Assembly: GCF_014653575.1 (NCBI RefSeq)
Contig: NZ_BNAQ01000001.1
Coordinates: 1-64,000 of the forward strand
Length of the DNA stretch: 64,000 nucleotides
Direction: 5' to 3'
Source of the DNA: Sphingomonas glacialis
GTDB lineage: Bacteria > Pseudomonadota > Alphaproteobacteria > Sphingomonadales > Sphingomonadaceae
Shown: in pieces, positions 1-8,869 of the stretch
How the letters are laid out: each line of letters starts with the position of its first letter
Position numbering within the stretch: the first letter of the stretch is position 1
Position numbers and translations under genes: made by a program
The notes under the pieces: model-generated
Told to the model about the DNA's origin: nothing
What the model saw: the letters and a program-made list of their open reading frames with translations, nothing else
The model's database searches: none

Positions 1-530
1 GAGGTGACGACGATGCGGTCCATGAAGTCGGGATACGTAACCGCCCATTGGAAAGCCTGCTCGCCACCCATCGAAAATCCCACGATCGCGCGCAGATGCC
101 GCACGCCGAGCGCATCGCCGAGCAAGCGGTGCACTGCTGCGACATTGTCGCGGATGCTGGTGACCGGGAAGCGTGGTCCGTCGAACGGTGCGGGTGTGTT
201 GCTGGGCGAGGAGGATTTGCCGTTGCCGAACAATTCGGTAGCGACCATGAAATACTTCTTTGGATCCAGCGCCTTGCCTGGGCCAATCAGCCATTCGTAG
301 CCATGCGCATCTGCCATGTAGTGCGACGGCAACAGCACGACGTTGTCGCGCGCGCTGTTGAGTGTCCCGTAGGTCGCGTACATGACCTTGGCCTCGGGCA
401 AGACCTTGCCGTTCTCAAGTGCAAAATTCTTGATCAGGAAAGCACGCCTGTCTCCGTCGGCCGCCATCGCCGGCCCCGCCGCCGCCGCCGCCAATATCAG
501 AGCTAGGAAGCTCGCTAGGACTCTCAGCAT
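1..530 (-). CDS. Secreted alpha/beta hydrolase, homoserine O-acetyltransferase-like (3' end outside window)
   Basis: The reading frame runs from an ATG at 530 leftwards through the window edge without a stop, so only the first 176 residues are seen. Residues 1-22 form a Sec signal peptide ending MA-A. The body has the alpha/beta-hydrolase fold typical of the MetX/homoserine O-acetyltransferase superfamily, with the nucleophile elbow GFSMGG (Ser152). A GAGG motif lies 8 bases upstream of the ATG. A secreted MetX-like protein is unlikely to be the biosynthetic acetyltransferase; an esterase or acyl-hydrolase role is more plausible, but the substrate is unknown. A second secreted member of the superfamily lies at 44255-45349. 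The His of the triad is outside the window. Confidence 0.85.
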   Translation of the reverse strand, partial: MLRVLASFLALILAAAAAGPAMAADGDRRAFLIKNFALENGKVLPEAKVMYATYGTLNSARDNVVLLPSHYMADAHGYEWLIGPGKALDPKKYFMVATELFGNGKSSSPSNTPAPFDGPRFPVTSIRDNVAAVHRLLGDALGVRHLRAIVGFSMGGEQAFQWAVTYPDFMDRIVVT

Positions 531-794
531 CGGGTTCGCCTCAACAGGTTCGGTTGCGTGACTTTACCGTTTTTACACGTGCGGACGACGTAAATCACGA
601 CATGGATAAGTAGGGTCTTTGAAGATCGAGCGGAGCGCCGCTAAACGTCTGAGTCTGGGTCATTGCAGGCAACAATGTAGCGCCGATACCGACCGCCTCC
701 TTTCGTTCCAGTGGGATCCTTAGATGACCGTCATTGCCATATTCTTGTACTTTCGGACGGTTATCGAACTTCGCAACGATTGCGGGGACGTGCA

Positions 795-2090
795 GTGCGG
801 ACAACGGGTAACAGCGCGCTCGCGGTAATTGTCGTATTCACGGCGACGTCCGCCGGCGCCACAGCCTTGACGCAAAGCGATCCACCTATTTCGGACTCTT
901 CTGACAACAGCACGGACATCATCGTGCGCGGCCGCCACGTCCGCGGAAGCGCGGTTGGCTCGATCGAACCGATCGCGGTGCTGGACGAGAATGCGCTCAA
1001 AGGCTTGGGGGGTGACGACGATCAAAGACGTCCTAGCGCGGCTCAAGGGGATCGCCACGTCGGCTGCGGGTGGAGATCCCGCGGCCTGCTGAACGGACGG
1101 CGCGTGTCGGGCGTGGAGGACCTCTACAGCCTTCCGTTTGAAGCGATCGAGCGGACGGAGATTTTGTCGGAGCAGGACGCCGCGCGGTTGGGCTTCCCGT
1201 CAACTGTGCGAGTGATGAACTTCATCACCAAGAAGCATTTCCGTGCGCTGTCGGTCCATGAAACAGCCGGCACTACCACTGAAGGTGGTGGCGGCACGCA
1301 CTATGCCGAAGTTAATGCGACGCGGATCAATGACGGCCGCCGCTTGTCGCTAACTGGATCGTACACGCATCAGGACAACATCCTGCAGAGCAGCTGGTCG
1401 ATCCTTCCTGATCCCGCCGTGCCGTTCGCGCTTCAGGGCAACGTTACGCGCATTGGAGGCGGCAGCATCGATCCCGCGCTCGACGCACGTGCCGGGCGCG
1501 CAGTGATGCTCGCGGCGGTTCCGCCCGATGCGCAGGCGCGCCGTAACCTATCCAGCTATGCGGCGGCGGGGCAGGCGATGACCGACATCGGACCCTATCG
1601 AACGCTCCCGCCGAGGACTGACCAACTGCGGTTCGACGGCACGCTTGCAGTGCCGATCAAGACGATCGATCTGTCGTTTAACCTCTCGGCGCAGCAGAAC
1701 TGGACGGCCGGGTCGAACGGCTTGGCGGCGGCCGCGATCACGGTTCCAGCGGGCCTGCCGGCTTTGCCGTTCACGACGCCTGTCCTCGTCAATCGCTATT
1801 TGCCGGGTATCATCTTGCGGCAGCAGGGGCAGGCATCGACGCTGCACGGCGGTATGACCGCGCAGGGCGGCGTCGGGCGCTGGGCGTGGAACGCGTCCGC
1901 GCGCTGGCCCATGCATGCTGTCGATCAAGTGCGCGCTTTGGGCCGTGCACGCGACCGTTAGTTTACGGGCGAAGCTCGTGAAAAGTTGGATCTAACGACG
2001 AGTGTCCCATCGCTTGCCTCAACGGTGTCGAGTGATCGCAGCCGCTACAGCAGCAATGGTAAAGCGGGCGTGCGAATCTTTGGTCGCGCT
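795..2090 (+). pseudogene. Decayed TonB-dependent receptor (plug and early barrel remnant)
   Basis: The conceptual translation begins with a signal-like stretch (GTG at 795), a TonB-box-like TDIIVRG, and plug motifs such as LLNGRRVSG and VRVMNFITKKHF, all typical of sphingomonad outer-membrane receptors. The reading frame is broken at least twice inside the plug. After a run of six Gs near 1010 the expected frame (TIKDVLARLKG) is +1 to the open one, and it returns near 1075. A further break near 1930 ends the protein at 1961, while barrel-like sequence (SSDRSRYSSNGKAGV) continues to about 2090. Family members are roughly 800-950 residues, so more than half is gone. It is therefore a pseudogene. 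An assembly error could explain single indels but not the missing C-terminal half. Confidence 0.75.
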
Positions 2091-2271
2091 ATGTCAGTGA
2101 GCGAGCGGCCGAGAGCGCAAAAGCCAGGTCGACAGCCGAATTGCAGCACTTCGGTCGAAGAAGCCTGCGGCAAATAAGTTTCGAATGGTTGCGCGCCGAG
2201 CTCACGACCACTGGGGTGGCGACAGGCAATCGGCGTCATGGGTATGCAATGCGGAGAGTATCCATGATTGA

Positions 2272-3324
2272 GTGCCGGGAAGACACGTTAGGAAGCCCGC
2301 CAGGGTCGAGCGCAAGACAGCCGAGAACGAGCGCGTGACCGCAGCGTTGCTCGCCGCAGCGTTGGTCTTCGCGCAAGGGCCGGTCGGTGCCACTCCCGCG
2401 AACGTGAGCGGCTTCTCCTCCGCTGGCGAATGGCAACAACCCAGATCGACAGATCTGGTGGGCAGCGAACGCACCTTCGCAGCCCCGAATGTTTCGAGCG
2501 AGGCCGGTGCCGACCGAAGGTCAAGTGCCGACCAGGGCGACATCGTCGTGACTGGCAGGAAGGGAAGACCAGACGACCCCTTGGCTGGCGTCAACGCGAA
2601 AGCGTTCGAGGCGACACAGACCATCGATCAAGCCTTGGTCGGGCCGGTCGCGCTCGCCTACAAGAGAGTTCTCCCGTCGCCCGTGCGCAGCGGATTGCGC
2701 AATTTCCTGTACAATCTCCACGAGCCCGACGTGTTCGTGAATTACCTTCTGCAGTTGAAGCCAGGCAAGGCTGTGGAAACGCTTGGGCGCTTCGCCCTCA
2801 ACAGCACGCTGGGGGTAGGGGGGCTCGTGGATGTTGCAAAGCGGCGGCCCTTCAAGCTGCCCCGCCGTCCCAATGGCTTTGCCGACACGTTCGGGATTTA
2901 CGGCATCAAGAACGGCCCCTTCCTCTATGTACCGCTGATCGGCCCCACGACGCTGCGCGATTTAGTGGGCGGAATGCTCGATCGTTTCGTGCTCCCCGTC
3001 GCGGTGGGCAGCCCGTTCAACCAATTGGCATTCTCGGTGCCGGTCGGGGTGCTGAGCACGCTCGATCACCGCGCGGAATTCGACGATCAACTCCACGTCC
3101 TGCATGACGGCGTCGCCGATCCCTATGCGACATCGCGCGATTTCTACCTGCGCCGGCGCCAGCAGGAAATCGACCATATCCGCGGCAAGGCGGCCCAGTC
3201 GCCATCGACGCCTCCGGCAGACGCGGCAGCTCATGTCGACGCTGTGCAAACCCCGAGCGCGCAGACTCTGGTGGCGCCCGGCGACCGAGATGGACAGACG
3301 ACGAAGACGGGAGATGGCGCATGA
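2272..3324 (+). CDS. mlaA: MlaA (VacJ)-family phospholipid-transport protein
   Basis: Residues about 125-310 match the MlaA/VacJ family, with the motifs VNYLLQLKPGKA, RFALNSTLGVGGL, FGIYGIKNGPFL and DFYLRRRQQEI. MlaA sits in the outer membrane and removes phospholipids from its outer leaflet, passing them to the MlaC/MlaFEDB retrograde pathway. The GTG at 2272 gives an arginine-rich leader before the hydrophobic segment; a GTG at 2335 would give a conventional short signal peptide and may be the real start. There is no lipobox cysteine, unlike enterobacterial VacJ. The region between the signal and the MlaA core (about residues 35-110) is low-complexity and family-specific. The stop overlaps the next start (ATGA), so it is co-transcribed with cytochrome b561. 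No other mla genes are nearby. Confidence 0.85.
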   Translation: MPGRHVRKPARVERKTAENERVTAALLAAALVFAQGPVGATPANVSGFSSAGEWQQPRSTDLVGSERTFAAPNVSSEAGADRRSSADQGDIVVTGRKGRPDDPLAGVNAKAFEATQTIDQALVGPVALAYKRVLPSPVRSGLRNFLYNLHEPDVFVNYLLQLKPGKAVETLGRFALNSTLGVGGLVDVAKRRPFKLPRRPNGFADTFGIYGIKNGPFLYVPLIGPTTLRDLVGGMLDRFVLPVAVGSPFNQLAFSVPVGVLSTLDHRAEFDDQLHVLHDGVADPYATSRDFYLRRRQQEIDHIRGKAAQSPSTPPADAAAHVDAVQTPSAQTLVAPGDRDGQTTKTGDGA

Positions 3325-3845
3325 ACGAGACGATCCGCACGGAGCGATACAGCGCCGTCGCTCGGCTGCTGCACTGGTCGGTGGTGGGCCTTGTGGCGGT
3401 GCAGTTCGCGATCGCCTGGACCATGCCTGATATCGGCCGCGGAACCGAGCCGGTTGGGTTGATCGCCTGGCATCTTTCGTTCGGCGTAGCGATTCTGGCG
3501 GTGATGCTGGTGCGGGCGCTATGGCGTCTGAGCCGCCGCGAACCGCCGCCGCCGGTGGCGCTGCCTGCGTCCTTGCGGATCGTATCGCGCGTCACGCATG
3601 CGCTGCTGGTCGCGCTGCCGCTGCTCGGCTGGGCCAATGCCTCGGCGCGCGGTTGGCCGGTCACTTTGTTCGGCATCTTGCCGCTTCCGCCGCTATCCGC
3701 GACCGGGTCGCCGCTTGGCCGCCAATTGGGCGACGTGCATCAAGCCGTCGCGATCGGGTTGCTGGTCGTCATCGGGCTGCACGTGTTGGGTGCGCTGTAT
3801 CACGGCGTGATCGTGCGGGATCGAACCCTCCAGCGGATGCTCTGA
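3321..3845 (+). CDS. Cytochrome b561-type di-haem membrane protein
   Basis: This is a 174-residue inner-membrane protein with four hydrophobic segments and the family layout of bacterial cytochrome b561. The histidines H18 (LLHWS), H51, H93, H140, H154 and H161 are available as haem ligands and water-facing residues. Family members transfer electrons between quinol pools and periplasmic acceptors or superoxide. The ATG overlaps the mlaA stop, so the two form a small operon. The last 77 bases overlap the convergent membrane-protein gene on the minus strand. The specific electron partner cannot be told from sequence. Confidence 0.88.
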   Translation: MNETIRTERYSAVARLLHWSVVGLVAVQFAIAWTMPDIGRGTEPVGLIAWHLSFGVAILAVMLVRALWRLSRREPPPPVALPASLRIVSRVTHALLVALPLLGWANASARGWPVTLFGILPLPPLSATGSPLGRQLGDVHQAVAIGLLVVIGLHVLGALYHGVIVRDRTLQRML

Positions 3846-4755
3846 GGCGCGGCACGCGCCATCCGCCGGGAACCGCGCGGCGGATCTTAAGCCCGGCGGG
3901 AAGCAGGGTCGCGGCCGCCAGGAAAAGGGCGAGCAGCGTCTCGGTCGCGGTAATTCCAAGCGCCCCGCTCGCCGCCGCGACGGTCGCCGCGGCGCCCGCT
4001 TTGCCGATCAGGGCGACAGAGCCGGCGAACAGCATGTCCTTGCCCGGCATCAGCGGGACGCGCGAGAGCAGTTGGCGGATCGTCAGAAACAGCAAGCACG
4101 TGCCCCACCCCAATGTTGGCTCGGCCGCCCGCCAAAGCGGTACGAGCAGCGCCAGCATCGCGACCGCTCGCACGACATGAACGCTCCCGACAAACAGCGC
4201 ATCGCGTCCCGACATCCTGAGCAGGCGTCGACGAAAGCCGACCATCGCCAGGCTCGGAACGACCACCAGCGCTATGGATAGAGAGATATGGGCGGCGCCC
4301 AAGCCGAGCGACTCGAGTCCTGGGCCCAGGGCAAATGCCGCGATAAGACCGATCGTCACGACATTGCCGACCAGAGCCGACAGCACTGAAACGTCCTTGA
4401 TCGCGTGCAACGGTGCGTCGATCCGCTGTCCTCGTGCCCACGCGAACAGGTAAACGTCGCCCGAATAGCTGAACATCACTTCATTGCTGATGAAGCGGCG
4501 GGTCAGCACGCCGAGCATACCCTTCCGTCTTCCCCATAGCCGCCGGAAGATCACGAGATCGGCGAGCGGATGCACCAAAACATAGCCTCCTGCCGCATAC
4601 CAGAAGCCGGGCGACGCGCGCAGCAGCGCGCTGATCCCCGAGACAGGCAATTGCCGGAAAGCGAAGATTGCCACGCTGAACCAGCTCAGCGCCAGCGCTG
4701 CGCGGAGGATCGCCCCGCGATGCCGGGACAGGGTCGACTGCAGCGAAGCGATCAT
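3769..4755 (-). CDS. Polytopic membrane protein, LPG-synthase/flippase TM-like
   Basis: This 328-residue protein has about eight hydrophobic helices and a central FSYSGDVYLFAWARG segment. The pattern recalls the membrane domain of lysylphosphatidylglycerol synthases and the UPF0104 family, which move or act on lipids or isoprenoid-linked molecules. I cannot assign a substrate. It is the last gene of the nine-gene minus-strand run; its ATG overlaps the methyltransferase stop by 4 bases (ATGA), so translation is coupled. That position suggests export or flipping of the pathway's product. Its 3' end runs 77 bases into the convergent cytochrome b561 gene, and the hydrophilic tail after about residue 290 is of doubtful importance. 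Confidence 0.7.
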   Translation of the reverse strand: MIASLQSTLSRHRGAILRAALALSWFSVAIFAFRQLPVSGISALLRASPGFWYAAGGYVLVHPLADLVIFRRLWGRRKGMLGVLTRRFISNEVMFSYSGDVYLFAWARGQRIDAPLHAIKDVSVLSALVGNVVTIGLIAAFALGPGLESLGLGAAHISLSIALVVVPSLAMVGFRRRLLRMSGRDALFVGSVHVVRAVAMLALLVPLWRAAEPTLGWGTCLLFLTIRQLLSRVPLMPGKDMLFAGSVALIGKAGAAATVAAASGALGITATETLLALFLAAATLLPAGLKIRRAVPGGWRVPRLRASAGGFDPARSRRDTAHPTRAAR

Positions 4756-5351
4756 CGATCGATCGTACCGATGAGGCCGCGCACCCCGAACCCGGCATCG
4801 ACCGCGCGAATCGTCGCCGTGGCGCCGAGCATCTCCGAAAACTGCTCTGGGGTGAACAGACGGTGCGTCCCGGTCTCGTGCAACCCGATGCGGCGCAGGG
4901 CGGCGGCTTCGGTGACGTAGACCGCGATCCGGCCGCCTGGCCGGACGATGCGCGCAAGCTCGGCGAGGACCGCCTGATCGTCCTGCCAGAAATAGGCGAC
5001 GTTGGTGGCCAAGATGCGATCGAAGCGCGCGTTGGGGAACGGAAGCGCGTTGAAATCCGCTACCGAAAATCGCGCCTCGGGGTGATGCTGCTGCGCCCGC
5101 GCAATCATCTCCTCCGCATGATCAAGGCCGTGGACGGCACCGCCTGCCGCGGCCGCCTGCAAAGCCGCGATGGCATCGCCCGGACCGCAGCCCAGATCGA
5201 GCACCGCGTCGCCCGCCCGCACGTCGAGCGCCGCGATGGCGAGCGCGGTCGGGCGACGGTTGGCGAGCCGCATCGCCTGCGCGACGACGCGCCCGCCCAA
5301 GCCTTGCGGCCGTGCCAATTGTCGGCCGAGTGCCGACGCGACGGCGTTCAT
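4752..5351 (-). CDS. Class I SAM-dependent methyltransferase
   Basis: This 199-residue Rossmann methyltransferase of the Methyltransf_11/UbiE type has motif I VLDLGCGPGD (about residues 50-59), an acidic end of strand 2 at GLDHAEEMI, and motif IV-like FDRILATNVAYFW. It would transfer a methyl group from S-adenosylmethionine to a small molecule or lipid. The ATG at 5351 overlaps the upstream stop (ATGA), and its own stop overlaps the next start in the same way. It is therefore firmly part of the FecI-regulated biosynthetic run and probably a tailoring enzyme. The substrate is unknown. Confidence 0.85.
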   Translation of the reverse strand: MNAVASALGRQLARPQGLGGRVVAQAMRLANRRPTALAIAALDVRAGDAVLDLGCGPGDAIAALQAAAAGGAVHGLDHAEEMIARAQQHHPEARFSVADFNALPFPNARFDRILATNVAYFWQDDQAVLAELARIVRPGGRIAVYVTEAAALRRIGLHETGTHRLFTPEQFSEMLGATATIRAVDAGFGVRGLIGTIDR

Positions 5352-6013
5352 GCGTGTCGGAGCTTCGCGTCGATCTTGCCCAGCAAGGCGCGCAGCTCCG
5401 CGCGGCGTCCGGCATCCCAGACCGGGCGCGCGGCGTTGACGGGGGCCTGGAGCGCACGCTGGGCATAGACCTTCGCGTCGGCGGGATGCCCCTCGTCGTT
5501 CAGAAAGTCGGCGTAGAAGAAATTGTTGTCGAGCCCGCGCGGATCCTGCCGCAGCGCGGCTTCGAGCAACGCGCGCGCCTTGGGCGTGCTGCCGAACCCG
5601 ACCGGGAAGCCGGGGACGCGGTAGTAGAGCACGCCCAGGCTCATCTTCACGCCGCCATCGGCGATGTTGGGATCGATCGCCTGCGCCCGCTCGAGGATGC
5701 CCTTGGCCGCCTTGGCGAGCCCGAGCTGACGGAACACGCTCGCGCGCGCCGCCTCCTCGCTGGTGACGATGCCCTGCCACAGCAACGGCTCGGCGCGCCC
5801 CGGGAAGCGCGCGGCGACCTGCGCGGCCTGTGCGGCGAGGACATCGAGCTGGCGGTATTGCTGGTCGCGATCGGTAACTTCGTAGCGGATGTGCGCCCAT
5901 TGATCGTTGATGCGCTGCACCGCTGCGTCCATCTGCGGGTTGTTGCTAGCATGCGCGACGCTCGAGACGGCGAGCAGCGTGCATAAGGCGGCGGCGAGAC
6001 GAAGACGGCGCAT
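5348..6013 (-). CDS. Exported TPR-like protein of the hemolysin/ligase operon
   Basis: This is a 221-residue protein with a clear Sec signal peptide (MRRLRLAAALCTLLA, cleavage near AHA-S). The rest is alpha-helical with TPR-like repeats (for example GLAKAAKGILERAQAIDPN and KARALLEAALRQDPRG). The start at 6013 is preferred over 6031 because AGGAG sits just upstream of it. It starts 14 bases after the SDR stop and overlaps the methyltransferase start by 4 bases. A periplasmic scaffold in a biosynthetic operon suggests a role in assembly or export of the product. No enzymatic motif is visible. Confidence 0.75.
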   Translation of the reverse strand: MRRLRLAAALCTLLAVSSVAHASNNPQMDAAVQRINDQWAHIRYEVTDRDQQYRQLDVLAAQAAQVAARFPGRAEPLLWQGIVTSEEAARASVFRQLGLAKAAKGILERAQAIDPNIADGGVKMSLGVLYYRVPGFPVGFGSTPKARALLEAALRQDPRGLDNNFFYADFLNDEGHPADAKVYAQRALQAPVNAARPVWDAGRRAELRALLGKIDAKLRHA

Positions 6014-6027
6014 GGGAAGCTCCTGGA

Positions 6028-6789
6028 TCATGGTTCGACGAAAAGGGTGCGCGCGGTCGCGACTTGCTTGGCGAGGCCGCGGTCGATCAGGCGTGGTACC
6101 GCGGCATTGAGCTGGGTGAAGACGCGTTCGGGCATTCCGATCGAGACATCCGTCGCGCGCCGTTCGATCGCCGCGACGATCGTGTCGGCAACGTCTTCCG
6201 GGCGGTCGGCGGCCATCCCGCTCAGCGCCATGAAACGCTCGATCGCGGCGGTGTTGAACGCAGTGCGAACGGCGCGCGGCGCGATATAGGTGATCGCGAT
6301 ATTGCGCCCTGCAACCTCGCGCCGCAGCGCCTGGCTGAACGCCTTGAGGCCCGCCTTGGCGCTCGAATAGGTCGTGAAATAGGGATAGGGCACCGCGCCC
6401 ATCACCGATCCGATATTGACGATCTGACCGTCCCGTCGCGCGATCATCTGCGGCAGCACGGCACCGCTCACGATCGCGGGCGCGACGAGGTTGACCGCAT
6501 AGCCAAGCGCGATGCGGGCTGCGCCCTGCGCGTCGAGCGGGCCGAAATATTGCAGGCCGGCCAAGTTCACGAGAATGTCGACGTGGGTCGCGGCCAGCGT
6601 GCTCGCCAGCGCCTCGAGCGCATCGGGATTGGACAGGTCGCACGCAAAGCAGTCCTGGCATGCCACGGCATCGACCCGATCGACGCCGATGACATGGGCA
6701 CCCGCCAACCGGAGCCGCTTCGCCACGAGCGACCCGATCCCGCCGGCGGCCCCGGTCAGGACGACGCGCTTCCCCTCAAGCCGCGACAC
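6028..6789 (-). CDS. Short-chain dehydrogenase/reductase (SDR)
   Basis: This is a 253-residue classical SDR. It has the dinucleotide motif TGAAGGIG (residues 12-19), NLAG near 75, catalytic Ser128, Tyr141 and Lys145 (YSSAK), and IAPRAVRT after the active site. It would reduce a keto group or oxidise a hydroxyl with NAD(P)H. Its start overlaps the end of the ligase/oxygenase gene by 14 bases, so it belongs to the same transcript. An SDR next to an acyl-adenylating enzyme fits reduction of an acyl or keto intermediate, but the substrate is inferred only from context. Confidence 0.88.
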   Translation of the reverse strand: MSRLEGKRVVLTGAAGGIGSLVAKRLRLAGAHVIGVDRVDAVACQDCFACDLSNPDALEALASTLAATHVDILVNLAGLQYFGPLDAQGAARIALGYAVNLVAPAIVSGAVLPQMIARRDGQIVNIGSVMGAVPYPYFTTYSSAKAGLKAFSQALRREVAGRNIAITYIAPRAVRTAFNTAAIERFMALSGMAADRPEDVADTIVAAIERRATDVSIGMPERVFTQLNAAVPRLIDRGLAKQVATARTLFVEP

Positions 6790-8869
6790 GCATCGCCTCC
6801 AGTTCGATCCCGGCGAACAGACCGCCGAACAGGCCGAACATCGCGCGCGCCATCGCGATGATCGCGGCCTGGTCGCCGGGATCGTCGATCCGGTTCATCA
6901 GGCGTTCGAAAAACAGCATGTGGTCCTGGTCGAGCGCACCGTGCGAGGTGAGATAATGGAACGCGCCTTCGGGCAGTCCGAGCGACGCTTTCACCGCGCC
7001 TGCGCCGTGGCTCGCCATCGCGATACTCGTCCCTTCGAGCACATAGACCATGCCGAAGAACGCCGCCGGGTTACCCTCGCGGATCGTGCGATAGGCGTGA
7101 TCGACCATTGCCTTGGTCGCGGGGGAGGGGGCGCTCGCTGCGGCACCTGCGCGATTGCCCCCGGCGGCGGCGATGTCGTCGAGGATCCACTGTTCGTGGC
7201 CGGTCTCCTCCTCGATATACTCGTCGAGCGCGCGCACGAGCGTCGGGCGCGCAGCGAGCCGTGCGCGTGCTTCCTGCATCAGCGGGACGGTGTGGCGGAC
7301 GTGATGATACGCCTGGGTGAGATAGGCGATATAGTCCGGCACCGAGATCCGGCCGGTCAGCCCGGCGATCAACTGCGGCGTCATCGCGAAGCGCGCTTGC
7401 GCCTCGCGCGTCTCGGCGACGAGGCGGTCGAAGAAGGGCTGCTCGGCGGCGGCGTCGCGATACGGATAGGCCGTATCGATCGCGGCGCGGCGGAGCCGAC
7501 CGTTGCCAGTGAGCAATCCCGCGGAGGGCAGGAACGGCGGTACGATCTGCCACGCGCCGACCCGCGCATATGCCGGCAAGGTCAGGTTCGCCGTGGCGAC
7601 CGCTGTGGCGATATCGGCATCCGGTGTGGCCGGCACGATCAGCGCGTCGAGGGTCGCGCGTCCGTCGCCGCGGACCATGACCTGCGCGATCGCCGGATCG
7701 GCCTTCAGCACGCCTTCGACCCATTCCGGCGAGACGTTGCGCCCATGGCTCGTCACGATCAGCGCCGATTTGCGGCCCTCGATCCAGAGCCTTCCCACGT
7801 CGTCGATCCGACCGATATCGCCGGTCGCAAGCGGGCCAGGTGAACGAGGCGCGCCGACGGTGCCGAGATAGACCGGCCCGTCGATGAGGATCTCGCCATC
7901 CTCGGCAAGGCGGATCCTGTTCGCGCCGATCGCCCGGCCGACGCTGCCGCGCGACCCCGTTGCGCCGTCATCGAGCGCGACGACCGAGGCGCATTCGGTC
8001 AGGCCATAGCCTTGCCGCACGGGCAATCCCACGGCTGCGGCGGCGTCGAGCAGTTTGGGCTCGATCCGCGCGCCGCCGACCGCGACGAGTGTCAGGCGCG
8101 GGAGCCGCACGCCGCTCGCGGTCATCGCCGCGACGAGGCCCGCCAGATATTCGGGCACCAGGATCAGCGAGGTGATCGCGTGTGCGTCGATCGCGCGGAG
8201 CATCGCGCCGAAATCGGGGCGGAACGGGTCGGCCATGCCGACCGCCGCTTGCGGCAGGGCGACATAGGTGCCGCCGGCCAGGATCGTCGCATAGAAACCC
8301 GCGACGTTCTCGAGCAGGATCCCCGGCGGGAGCAGCGGCAAGTGTCGACCGGCATGATCCGCGCCCAGTTGGGCCACCACCGCACCCGCGACTTGCGAGA
8401 GATGGTCGAGCGACAGGCATATTCCCTTGGGATCGCCGGTCGACCCCGAGGAAAAGGTGATCCGCGCGGTACCTTCGGGCAGCGCTGCGGCGGTGCGCAC
8501 TTTTCGCGCGGCGGTGAACGAAAACCCGCCCTGCGGATCGCGCACGAGCGCAACCGGCCCGCTGATCAGCGCCGCCGCGCCGGCGTGGTCGAGTGCGGCT
8601 TCGACCTGTGCCGGCGTGAAGAACGCCGGCAACGGGATGGTTGGAATGCGCGCTTCGATGAGTGCGAGGTCAAGAAGGCATTCCGCAACGCCGTGGTCGA
8701 CGCGCGTCGCAACGGGGCGGCCTGCTTCGAACTCCGCCGAAACGAAAGCCGTCAAGCCAGGCAAAGCATCCGCCAAGGCCCGCCAGCTCAGCGGCTCTGC
8801 GCCGTCGAGTGCCAGCCTGTCGGGTCGTTCTGCCGCGTGGCGCAGGATCGCCTTCCAAAGGTCGCTCAC
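6776..8869 (-). CDS. AMP-ligase fused to a haem-oxygenase-like diiron/iron oxidase domain
   Basis: This 697-residue protein starts with GTG at 8869, in a GTGA overlap with the hemolysin-family gene and with AAGGA upstream. Residues 1 to about 465 form an ANL-type adenylating domain, with P-loop TFSSGSTGDPKG (138-149), YGLTE (288-292) and TGD (349-351). The usual A10 lysine is replaced, reading NGRLRR (Arg458). Residues about 475-690 form a haem-oxygenase-like (TenA/CADD/UndA-type) helical domain. Its likely metal ligands are ExxH at 555-558, Glu612, and Asp647/Asp649/His650 in DQDHM. Stand-alone members of this oxidase group cleave or oxidise fatty acids and amino acids. The fusion suggests activation of a carboxylic acid coupled to oxidative processing. 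No phosphopantetheine site is visible. Confidence 0.82.
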   Translation of the reverse strand: MSDLWKAILRHAAERPDRLALDGAEPLSWRALADALPGLTAFVSAEFEAGRPVATRVDHGVAECLLDLALIEARIPTIPLPAFFTPAQVEAALDHAGAAALISGPVALVRDPQGGFSFTAARKVRTAAALPEGTARITFSSGSTGDPKGICLSLDHLSQVAGAVVAQLGADHAGRHLPLLPPGILLENVAGFYATILAGGTYVALPQAAVGMADPFRPDFGAMLRAIDAHAITSLILVPEYLAGLVAAMTASGVRLPRLTLVAVGGARIEPKLLDAAAAVGLPVRQGYGLTECASVVALDDGATGSRGSVGRAIGANRIRLAEDGEILIDGPVYLGTVGAPRSPGPLATGDIGRIDDVGRLWIEGRKSALIVTSHGRNVSPEWVEGVLKADPAIAQVMVRGDGRATLDALIVPATPDADIATAVATANLTLPAYARVGAWQIVPPFLPSAGLLTGNGRLRRAAIDTAYPYRDAAAEQPFFDRLVAETREAQARFAMTPQLIAGLTGRISVPDYIAYLTQAYHHVRHTVPLMQEARARLAARPTLVRALDEYIEEETGHEQWILDDIAAAGGNRAGAAASAPSPATKAMVDHAYRTIREGNPAAFFGMVYVLEGTSIAMASHGAGAVKASLGLPEGAFHYLTSHGALDQDHMLFFERLMNRIDDPGDQAAIIAMARAMFGLFGGLFAGIELEAMRVAA

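Noticed and set aside
595..1058. Open frames on the minus strand across the start of the TonB remnant
   Set aside because: They have no recognisable protein or ribosome site and mirror the high-GC third-position pattern of the plus-strand receptor remnant.
3769..3845. Possible wrong strand for one of the two convergent genes at 3.8 kb
   Set aside because: Both genes have strong independent evidence; a 77-base convergent 3' overlap is acceptable and involves only the hydrophilic tail of the membrane protein.
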